This document shows, piece after piece, positions 8,155 to 14,359 of a DNA stretch of 14,359 nucleotides (position 1 is its first letter; every line of letters begins with the position of its first letter). Under the pieces are notes generated by a model that was not told the origin of the DNA, did no database searches, and worked only from the letters and a program-made list of their open reading frames with translations. The stretch is taken from NCBI GenBank assembly GCA_003175865.1, contig PSRF01000172.1, positions 1-14,359 on the forward strand, given 5' to 3'. Source of the DNA: Blastocatellia bacterium. Lineage in GTDB: Bacteria > Acidobacteriota > Blastocatellia > Pyrinomonadales > Pyrinomonadaceae. The translations under genes were made by a program, and so were the position numbers.

Positions 8155-9342
8155 ATGCAATACCCGGGAGCAGACTACGAAGTTGTAATTGCCGGCGGTG
8201 GACCAGCTGGTACTAGTGCGGCGATTCACCTGGCTCAGCAAAACGTCCGCGTTCTTCTAGTCGAACAGAAGGTTTTTCCTCGCCACAAACTATGCGGTGA
8301 ATTCATCTCGCCTGAATGTACACAACACTTTGAGCGCCTTGGAGTCGCCGGCGAGATGAATGCTGCATCGCCAGCGCTCTTGAATCAGACGATCTTCTAT
8401 TCACGTCATGGCAGGTCGGTTCAGGTCCCAAGCCAGTGGTTTGGCAGCGGAGGGGCAATGGGTTTGAGTCGCGCAATGATGGATCAGAATCTTATGCAGC
8501 GTGCTAAACAGGTGGGCGTTGATGTAATCGAAAACGCGACCGTTAGCGGTGTGCTGCAGTCGGATAATCTAGTGTGCGGCGTTCGCATGAAGATCGACGG
8601 AGTTGAACTCCAGCGAACCGCTTTGTTAACAATTGATGCGACTGGTCGCAAGCGGATTCTCACAAGAAGACTCTCAACGGGATCGAGCTCGCGGGCGAAA
8701 TGGATCGCTTTCAAGGCGCACCTTACGAACACGCAGGTCGCCCCGGGTGTTTGCGAGATCTATTCATATCCTGGTGGGTACGGCGGGTTGAGCACGATTG
8801 AACGCGGCCTGAGTAATCTCTGCTTCATTGTCTCCGCCAAACATGTCAGGCGTTTTCACTCAGACACGGAAACGGTATTGCGCAAGACAGTTTTGGAGAA
8901 TCGCCGCGCTGCAAAGACGCTCGCGGGCTCGATGGTCCAGTCAGATTGGTTGAGCGTTGCGTTGGAAAGTTTTGGTCGTCAACGTCCAGTTCCAACGGCG
9001 GGGCTCCTCGCAATTGGCGACTCGGCAGCTTTCATTGATCCCCTCACTGGAAGTGGAATGCTCATGGCGCTCGAGAGTGGTGAACTGGCAGCCCGGACTT
9101 TTGTTCGCTACCGGAACAAACTCGGGCGATCATCATCGTTGACAGATCTCTCGAGAGAATACACCCAAAATTATGGAAGCCTTTTTGATCGACGCTTGCG
9201 AACAAGTGGCTTACTGCGACGTCTAGCGTTCAACCCGCAACTAGCTGAAGCAGCAATCCTTCTCACCGGTGCAAGCGACCGGCTCAGGAGCCGCCTGGCG
9301 AGAGCCACTCGCCCGAATAACAGTTTTTCGAAGGTCCAATAA
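8155..9342 (+). CDS. FAD-dependent oxidoreductase (geranylgeranyl-reductase/hydroxylase family)
   Basis: This 395-aa flavoprotein has an N-terminal Rossmann fold with GGGPAG (residues 14-19) and Glu37 positioned for the FAD ribose. Next comes the family segment PRHKLCGE (42-49), and the second FAD motif GDSAAFIDPLTGSG lies at 288-301. This pattern fits the group that includes geranylgeranyl reductases, aromatic hydroxylases and halogenase-like enzymes; the exact reaction cannot be read from the sequence. The frame is open further upstream to 7957, but the ATG at 8155 places the FAD motif at the proper distance from the N terminus and avoids a long overlap with the methyltransferase. The start is 7 bases after that gene's stop, so the two are surely cotranscribed. 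It is the last gene of the ketosynthase-methyltransferase-flavoprotein cassette and presumably oxidises the same intermediate. Confidence 0.88.
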   Translation: MQYPGADYEVVIAGGGPAGTSAAIHLAQQNVRVLLVEQKVFPRHKLCGEFISPECTQHFERLGVAGEMNAASPALLNQTIFYSRHGRSVQVPSQWFGSGGAMGLSRAMMDQNLMQRAKQVGVDVIENATVSGVLQSDNLVCGVRMKIDGVELQRTALLTIDATGRKRILTRRLSTGSSSRAKWIAFKAHLTNTQVAPGVCEIYSYPGGYGGLSTIERGLSNLCFIVSAKHVRRFHSDTETVLRKTVLENRRAAKTLAGSMVQSDWLSVALESFGRQRPVPTAGLLAIGDSAAFIDPLTGSGMLMALESGELAARTFVRYRNKLGRSSSLTDLSREYTQNYGSLFDRRLRTSGLLRRLAFNPQLAEAAILLTGASDRLRSRLARATRPNNSFSKVQ

Positions 9343-9400
9343 GTGAAATCGGATCAGTGTGTTGCGAATTTCGGTACTTAGTGGTTAGCTGAGATAAGTG

Positions 9401-9429
9401 TTGCCAGTGATTCGCTTTTAGAGTAAAAA
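9401..9429 (+). promoter_or_regulatory. Candidate sigma-70 promoter for the TonB-dependent receptor
   Basis: TTGCCA (9401-9406) and TAAAAA (9424-9429) are separated by exactly 17 bases and match the -35 and -10 consensus at 5/6 and 4/6 positions. They lie in the 281-base gap between the flavoprotein and receptor genes and would give a leader of about 190 bases. Nothing else in the gap looks like a gene; a 6-bp GATGAG/CTCATC inverted pair at 9524-9547 is too weak to call. Confidence 0.4.
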
Positions 9430-9609
9430 GGCTGAGCGTTCTAAGTCTTCCTAGTCGCTCCGATTCTTCAGGAACCTAACAACAAACGAACGAGCACTCC
9501 CACGGGCCCGGAAAATTTTAGAAGATGAGTCTCCGGCAAATCTCATCCACTGGTCAAAAATAGATAGTCAGCCAACATTTCAATCTGGAATCAGTTCGTA
9601 AACTGTTTA

Positions 9610-9615
9610 AGGAGA
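9610..9615 (+). promoter_or_regulatory. Shine-Dalgarno of the TonB-dependent receptor gene
   Basis: AAGGAG, 8 bases before the ATG at 9624, is the clearest ribosome binding site in the window after that of atpH. It fixes the start so that a signal peptide begins immediately. Confidence 0.75.
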
Positions 9616-9623
9616 ATTCGACG

Positions 9624-12600
9624 ATGTTTACATCCTTGAGATCCTGTCTTATTAGAACGTCTCAAATAATTTCGCTTGTGATGGTATCCGTCGTTTGTGT
9701 CAGCGTGGCCCTCGGACAGGCGCAATCAAACGCGGCGGACATCCAGGGTTTTGTAAAAGATGCGACTGGCGCAGTAGTTCCCAATGCGACCGTCACCGTC
9801 CGCAATCCAGGTACGAATCTTTCGCGATCAACCACGACCAATGATGAAGGCTTCTATAAGATCGTTAATCTACCGCCCGGTGACTACGACATCACTGTCG
9901 AGGCCGCCAATTTCAAGAAGGCGGTATTGAACAAAGTCAACATCACCGTAGGACAACGCGCAGATGTCGATGTTGCGCTTGAACCAGGACAGATAACTGA
10001 AAGCGTCACAATTTCTGACGCAACTGCGGAAATTGTCGAAACTTCCAAAACAGCTGTCGCCACAACAATCGATCAACAACGCATCAATAACCTTCCGATT
10101 AACGAACGTAACTATCTGTCATTTGCGCTAACCACATCTACGGTCGGTCGAGACAATGGTCGTCCAATTGGACCAGCGCCGACAACCGGGTTGAACTTTG
10201 GCGGTCAACGAGGACGCTCGAATCTCGTGCAAGTTGACGGTGCTGACAACACCGACAACTCAGTGAATGCTTCACGATCGACTGTCAGCCAGGAAGCAGT
10301 GCAGGAATTTCAGGTGGTGACGAACTCGTTCGCGGCAGAATTTGGACGGTCAGCCGGTGGTGTCGTTAACGTTGTTACAAAATCGGGAACAAATGACTTT
10401 CACGGGAACATCTTCGGATTCTTGCGTCACAGAAGTTTTCAAGCTCGAAACGCCTTCGCGCCTATAGAAGATCCCCCATTCACTCGAACGCAGTATGGCG
10501 CCACGTTTGGTGGACCATTGGACCGTGACAGAACTTTCTTCTTCTTTGCCTTTGAACAGCGGCGACGAAATGAATCTGGGTTTTTCACGAGTGACGTGAC
10601 TCGAGGGTTAACGTCTTCGGCAACGATACCGGTTATTCCCGGTTTGAATCCGATCGCCCGCACGTTCACCAATCTTACTGCTTCACAGGCGGCGGCAATC
10701 AACGCGCTCGTTGCATCTGGCAATCCCGCGAGCATTTGCGGCGCTCGCGCATACGCTTTCTTCGCTTCAAGCGGAAGCACAACTGCACTGACTGGCTCAA
10801 ATCCACTTGTGTCACCCAACGATGGCAGTGTGTGTCCGGCCATCAGCCCGATTCTTCCCGGTACGATTGGACCAAGGTTCATTCTTTCGGGTGCGCCTGT
10901 CCCGAGCACAACGACAAACAGCAGCGGTCAGCTCATTGCCTTCCGACCATTGCTAAATCTACAGAAAATATTTCCAGTTACTGATCGCACGACGTTCAAC
11001 TCGTTCCGGCTCGATCACCTAATCACTCAACGTCATCAGTTCACGTTTCGGTTTGGTTACAACCCGAGTACGATTAGCGGCATTCAAGTCGAATCACAGA
11101 ATCAGTCGCTTGGGCAAAACGACTTCTCACGAACAGGCATTCAGAAGCTTCGCGATTTCGCTGCAGTTACCACATTAACCTCGACACTTTCCAACAACGC
11201 AATCAACGAAGGTAGATTCAACTTTGGTGAACGACGAGCAACGTTCAAATCGCAAAACGGCGATGCCGTTGCTTCGAACATCTCTGGAACAGCGTTCATT
11301 GGACGCGAACTCTTTTCGCCGGTCGTTCGCACTGAAACGCGTTATGAATTTACTGATAATCTGAATCTCGTCAGGGGCAATCACACCTTCAAGTTTGGCG
11401 GTGACATCGCCTTCGTCCGAATTCCCGAGGCCATCTTCGAACTTAACTTCTCTGGTCTTTTCAACTTTGGCGGACTTACGGCCTCGACATTGAACCCCGC
11501 ATTTGCCGGCTTGCCTGACTTCACTCCAGTTCAGCAATACGGTCTCGGGTTTCCGACAAACTTCATCCAGGGATTCGGTGATCCAGTCAGTAGGATCAGT
11601 AACAAACCGATGGCATTCTTCGCGCAGGATTCATGGAAGATTCGACCGAACCTGACCTTGAACTATGGCATTCGTTACGATTACGAGTTGACTGAACAAA
11701 TTGGAACGTTACCACTCACCGATCCACTTTCTGGTATTTCACTCACTGCCGCGCAAACTAAAGCAGCTGAAGACGCGATGGGTGTGCAACAAGGGTTCCC
11801 GCGCGATAAAAACAACTGGGCACCTCGCCTGGCCGTGGCATGGGATCCAAAGAACAACGGTAAGACGGTTATTCGGGCCGCAGTGGGCATGTTCTACGAT
11901 CACCCGCTACTCGCAATCGCATTCAACTCCGACATCGGCGACGCGGTACAACAGCAACAAGACATCTTGACGCCGGGCAGTCCATCACAAACTGCGCTGT
12001 TGAATGCCGTTCAAGTTTTCCAGGGAACCGTTTGTCCGCCAGGTGGACCAATCACGCCGATTTGTCCAGCAGGAGTTGTAACCCCTGGTGTGGCTGCTGG
12101 TTCTCAGTATCAATTTGGTCGACAGCGGTTTAACGATCAAACGTTCCCAGGTTTTGGACCAGTACTCCCGTTCACGCTGCACGTTCAGAAAAACTTTGAA
12201 TACGCTTATGCGAACCAGGCGAACTTTACCGTCGAAAGACAGCTCAACAAAGACATGTCTCTGTCAGCCAGCTACATCTTTGTTGGTGCGCATCACTTAC
12301 CGCACCCACTCGATATCAACGCGCCTCAAACCAATCTGCAGATTCAAAATTTCTTCCGATTGGCTGGTCGCAATCCCGTAAACACAACTGAGCCGCTCGC
12401 GTTTTCCATTCCGACATCGGGCGCCCCTTGCCCTGGCGGCGTACCTCTTCAGTGTTTCACGCTGACGACACCGACTGGAGCTGTTCCGTATCCGAATGCT
12501 GGTCAAACATTCGCGATTATCATCCCCGGCATGATCACGGCGCCCTTAACGAATCTCGGGAGTCGTATCGTGAACGCAGGCGTCGCGAACTTTTTCCGAC

Positions 12601-13466
12601 CAAGCGCGCCAAACTACTTCCTGGCCCAGGCGCTCTCCGGCGGACTTGTCACGCCGCCGGTGTTGAATGGCGCACTTGCAGGTTCACTCAGGACGCCAGG
12701 AACGATTTCACCGTTTGGATCAATCAACGCGCAAACGTCGGACGGCAATTCTGTCTACAACGCCCTGAATGTGGATCTGAGGAAGCGATTCTCGCATCAC
12801 TACCAATTCCTCGCGTCTTACACGTGGTCACATTCAATCGACGACTCATCCGACCTGCAGACATTGCTACTGCCACAAGACAACAGAAACTTTGGCGCTG
12901 AACGTTCAGACTCATTGTTCGATCAACGACATCGGTTCGTTGTCAGTGCAATTGTGACGTCTCCCGCGGAGTGGCGTTCAGGTAATGGTTTTCACAAGGC
13001 CCTTTCTGACTTCACTCTTGCCCCGATATTCGAAGTTTCGTCAGGTCGTCCGTTAAATATCCTCAGTAACCAGGACACGAACAACGACCAATCTAATCAA
13101 ACGGATCGACCCTCGGTTCTCGCGGATGGCACCTTGTGTGTACCCGGTCAAACAGGTTGCACACCTTTGATTACGAATGGTGTCTTCTCGACTGGAAATC
13201 TCGGTAGGAACTTTGGAGTCACGCACAATTTCATGTCTCTTGACATGCGTCTGAGTAGACTGGTGACAATCGGTGAACGACTGCGATTGGAGTTGATTGC
13301 TGAAGGCTTCAATCTATTCAATCGATTCAATGAAGCGTCGGCATCTCCGTTCATCGATGACGTGAACGCATTCAAGGAGCGAAAAAGCAACGGTCGTTAT
13401 TACAGTCGACCAACTGCGGCGTTTGATCCGAGACAGTTCCAGTTTGGGGTGCGGTTGAGTTTTTAA
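9624..13466 (+). CDS. Oar-like TonB-dependent outer-membrane receptor with carboxypeptidase-regulatory domain
   Basis: This 1280-aa outer-membrane protein belongs to the large Oar/TonB-dependent receptor group abundant in Acidobacteriota. A signal peptide covers about residues 1-31 (hydrophobic core about 15-30, ending VALGQAQ). A carboxypeptidase-regulatory-like beta-sandwich follows (about 38-123; GFVKDATGAVVPNATVTV, GFYKIVNLPPGDYDITV), then the plug (about 130-260; LVQVDGADNTDN, EFGRSAGGVVNVVTKSGTN). The beta-barrel occupies the rest and ends in QFQFGVRLSF with the terminal Phe expected for BAM-dependent insertion. It lacks a clear N-terminal TonB box. The mature part has just eight Cys, in four close pairs (372/404, 804/814, 936/944, 1172/1179) within probable surface loops. 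The substrate is unknown; many relatives import glycans, peptides or large ligands. It appears monocistronic, with its own candidate promoter, strong ribosome site and downstream terminator. Confidence 0.93.
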   Translation: MFTSLRSCLIRTSQIISLVMVSVVCVSVALGQAQSNAADIQGFVKDATGAVVPNATVTVRNPGTNLSRSTTTNDEGFYKIVNLPPGDYDITVEAANFKKAVLNKVNITVGQRADVDVALEPGQITESVTISDATAEIVETSKTAVATTIDQQRINNLPINERNYLSFALTTSTVGRDNGRPIGPAPTTGLNFGGQRGRSNLVQVDGADNTDNSVNASRSTVSQEAVQEFQVVTNSFAAEFGRSAGGVVNVVTKSGTNDFHGNIFGFLRHRSFQARNAFAPIEDPPFTRTQYGATFGGPLDRDRTFFFFAFEQRRRNESGFFTSDVTRGLTSSATIPVIPGLNPIARTFTNLTASQAAAINALVASGNPASICGARAYAFFASSGSTTALTGSNPLVSPNDGSVCPAISPILPGTIGPRFILSGAPVPSTTTNSSGQLIAFRPLLNLQKIFPVTDRTTFNSFRLDHLITQRHQFTFRFGYNPSTISGIQVESQNQSLGQNDFSRTGIQKLRDFAAVTTLTSTLSNNAINEGRFNFGERRATFKSQNGDAVASNISGTAFIGRELFSPVVRTETRYEFTDNLNLVRGNHTFKFGGDIAFVRIPEAIFELNFSGLFNFGGLTASTLNPAFAGLPDFTPVQQYGLGFPTNFIQGFGDPVSRISNKPMAFFAQDSWKIRPNLTLNYGIRYDYELTEQIGTLPLTDPLSGISLTAAQTKAAEDAMGVQQGFPRDKNNWAPRLAVAWDPKNNGKTVIRAAVGMFYDHPLLAIAFNSDIGDAVQQQQDILTPGSPSQTALLNAVQVFQGTVCPPGGPITPICPAGVVTPGVAAGSQYQFGRQRFNDQTFPGFGPVLPFTLHVQKNFEYAYANQANFTVERQLNKDMSLSASYIFVGAHHLPHPLDINAPQTNLQIQNFFRLAGRNPVNTTEPLAFSIPTSGAPCPGGVPLQCFTLTTPTGAVPYPNAGQTFAIIIPGMITAPLTNLGSRIVNAGVANFFRPSAPNYFLAQALSGGLVTPPVLNGALAGSLRTPGTISPFGSINAQTSDGNSVYNALNVDLRKRFSHHYQFLASYTWSHSIDDSSDLQTLLLPQDNRNFGAERSDSLFDQRHRFVVSAIVTSPAEWRSGNGFHKALSDFTLAPIFEVSSGRPLNILSNQDTNNDQSNQTDRPSVLADGTLCVPGQTGCTPLITNGVFSTGNLGRNFGVTHNFMSLDMRLSRLVTIGERLRLELIAEGFNLFNRFNEASASPFIDDVNAFKERKSNGRYYSRPTAAFDPRQFQFGVRLSF

Positions 13467-13493
13467 GTGGACTGTTAGCGCGCGTCGTTAAAA

Positions 13494-13518
13494 AAGGGTT
13501 GCCATTCCAGCAACCCTT
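13494..13518. terminator. Bidirectional intrinsic terminator between the receptor and the flavin monooxygenase
   Basis: The perfect 9-bp stem AAGGGTTGC/GCAACCCTT has a 7-base loop and sits 27 bases after the receptor stop. The plus strand follows it with CTTTGA, a poor T-tract. On the minus strand the stem is extended by a run of T (complement of the A-run at 13491-13495), so it is an intrinsic terminator that works best for the convergent minus-strand gene while still capping the receptor transcript. Confidence 0.75.
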
Positions 13519-13543
13519 CTTTGATAGTCACTAAATCAAACCA

Positions 13544-13566
13544 ATGCCACGGGCTTGTCCCGGGTG
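13544..13566 (+). repeat. REP-like unit, left copy
   Basis: This 23-base unit contains CCACGGGC and CCCGGGTG and can form an imperfect hairpin. It matches the right copy in inverted orientation at 18 of 19 bases. Confidence 0.55.
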
Positions 13567-13608
13567 TTTTCACATTCGTGGCTGCTACGGTTAGAGCTTG
13601 CGACGAAG

Positions 13609-13631
13609 ATGTCACGGGCCTGCCCGGTGGC
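13609..13631 (+). repeat. REP-like unit, internal divergent copy
   Basis: ATGTCACGGGCCTG matches the left copy's first 14 bases at 12 positions in the same orientation, and continues into CCCGGTGGC, which can fold back on it. Confidence 0.45.
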
Positions 13632-13710
13632 GCTCCACGTAGTCGGCTCAGAGCTAGGGCCGAAGTGCGACCCCAACTGGACAGCGGGTGTAAGCAGTCA
13701 CCGTGAAGTA

Positions 13711-13732
13711 CCACGGGTCAAGCCCGTGGCAT
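13711..13732 (-). repeat. REP-like unit, right inverted copy
   Basis: CCACGGG (13711-13717) and CCCGTGG (13723-13729) form a perfect 7-bp palindrome with a 5-base loop. Read on the minus strand, it repeats the left copy. It ends 6 bases before the stop of the convergent monooxygenase gene. Confidence 0.6.
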
Positions 13733-13738
13733 GTTGGA

Positions 13739-14359
13739 TTAGGTCCCCACCGCAACAGTTTTACGACCAATCACCATCTCAGCAAATCGCTCCATCTCCT
13801 CCAACTGCGGACTACACTGTAACAACAACAAATCCACTCCAACAGCTTCAAAGAGGGCAACCCGCTCGGCCACTTGCTCAGCAGAGCCCACTAATCCAGA
13901 CCGCAATCCACGATTCGATACAGAATAATCTTCAAGCGACACTCGTTGTTCCAATCGAGTTCCAGCCAGCCACTGCTGATAATTTTCATACCCAGCAGCA
14001 GCTTTATCTACGTTAGTAATTCTGTGCAGCTCCCTCCGTGCCTCCTCCTCTGTGTCACGCACAATCGAGTAGGCCGCCACTCCAAACTTCATCGGCGGCA
14101 AATTCAAACGCTCGCGCCGTTCGGACATGTCCTTGATCTTTTTTCCAACGCGTGCAGGTTCATCTCCGTGCATAACGTACGCATCGCAAAGTCGCGAAAT
14201 CATTTCCTTTGCTGCTTCGGATTCGCCGCCCGCATAGATGACCGGTCGTGGATACGTGACAGGTTTCGGTTGGAGAACTGCATCATCGATCTCATAATGT
14301 CTTCCTTTGAATGAGAAGTGATCCTCAGTCCACAAACGTTCGACAATCTCCAGCCACTC
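13739..14359 (-). CDS. LLM-class flavin-dependent oxidoreductase (C-terminal part, 5' end outside window)
   Basis: The last 206 residues of a luciferase-like (bacterial luciferase/SsuD/SfnG superfamily) monooxygenase are visible; full members have about 350-380 residues. The visible part enters with EWLEIVERLWTEDHFSFKG, the usual active-site-lid region. It continues with VIYAGGESEAAKEMISRLCDAYVMHG, which forms part of the FMN-phosphate site. It ends with LVGSAEQVAERVALFEAVGVDLLLLQCS, the conserved last strand and helix pair. The frame is open to the window edge, so no start can be chosen. Such enzymes use FMNH2 from a partner reductase to oxidise sulfonates, sulfones, aldehydes or similar compounds. 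The C-terminal pattern most resembles sulfonate/sulfone monooxygenases, but the substrate cannot be assigned. It converges on the receptor gene and shares its terminator. Confidence 0.88.
   Translation of the reverse strand, partial: EWLEIVERLWTEDHFSFKGRHYEIDDAVLQPKPVTYPRPVIYAGGESEAAKEMISRLCDAYVMHGDEPARVGKKIKDMSERRERLNLPPMKFGVAAYSIVRDTEEEARRELHRITNVDKAAAGYENYQQWLAGTRLEQRVSLEDYSVSNRGLRSGLVGSAEQVAERVALFEAVGVDLLLLQCSPQLEEMERFAEMVIGRKTVAVGT

Larger units (their letters stand above)
13544..13732. repeat. REP/REPIN-like intergenic element with inverted ends
   Basis: The outer ends are inverted copies of one 19-mer: ATGCCACGGGCTTGTCCCG at 13544-13562, and its reverse complement with one mismatch at 13714-13732. 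A third, related copy lies inside in direct orientation (13609-13631). All three are GC-rich and can fold into small hairpins. The element fills most of the gap between the receptor terminator and the monooxygenase stop. No transposase is encoded. REP elements mobilised by RAYT transposases or a small MITE are the likeliest origins; this is inference from structure alone. Confidence 0.6.

Noticed and set aside
9524..9547. Short inverted repeat GATGAG/CTCATC in the receptor leader
   Set aside because: A 6-bp stem with a 12-base loop is expected by chance and shows no operator or riboswitch features.
10439..10909. 156-codon minus-strand frame inside the receptor
   Set aside because: Antisense to a continuous 1280-codon receptor frame; no domain features.
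12428..12901. 157-codon plus-strand alternative frame inside the receptor
   Set aside because: Out-of-frame overlap with the receptor; its sequence looks random and Arg/Cys-rich.
13555..14016. 153-codon plus-strand frame spanning the repeat element and the monooxygenase tail
   Set aside because: It begins in GC-rich repeat sequence and continues antisense to the flavin monooxygenase, which has clear family motifs.

Overview
The window looks like a chromosomal segment of a Gram-negative, mid-GC bacterium, most likely an Acidobacteriota member near Blastocatellia/Pyrinomonadales. This is inferred from a very large Oar-type TonB-dependent receptor with an N-terminal carboxypeptidase-regulatory-like domain, and from an ATP synthase operon with two b-type subunits that stops after gamma. 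No rRNA, tRNA or taxonomic marker other than the ATP synthase genes is present, so the placement is tentative.

Layout. Positions 150-4199 hold a tight plus-strand ATP synthase block: b', b, delta (TTG start overlapping the b stop), alpha, gamma. The beta/epsilon pair does not follow and the a/c pair does not immediately precede, so the enzyme's genes are split across loci. A 12-bp perfect hairpin closes the block. Next come a lone VanZ-family membrane protein (4282-4761) and an SPFH/YdjI-type protein ending in three zinc ribbons (4810-5952).

Positions 6096-9342 hold a compact three-gene plus-strand cassette: a ketosynthase, a SAM-dependent methyltransferase and an FAD-dependent oxidoreductase, with gaps of only 18 and 7 bases. 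The ketosynthase has an intact Cys-His-His triad and several sequence signatures that resemble type II polyketide KS-alpha enzymes more than housekeeping FabF. The logic (carbon-chain condensation, methylation, flavin-dependent oxidation) suggests a small polyketide, fatty-acid-derived or lipid-quinone pathway. No acyl carrier protein, chain-length factor or type III PKS is visible here. This cassette is the best candidate for an undescribed system in the window.

After a 281-base gap with a plausible sigma-70 promoter, the 1280-aa TonB-dependent receptor occupies 9624-13466. It is followed by an intrinsic terminator whose better T-tract lies on the minus strand, then by a 189-bp REP-like repeat element with near-identical inverted ends and a third related internal copy. 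A convergent minus-strand gene for a luciferase-like flavin monooxygenase (13739 to beyond the window end) is truncated at its 5' side.
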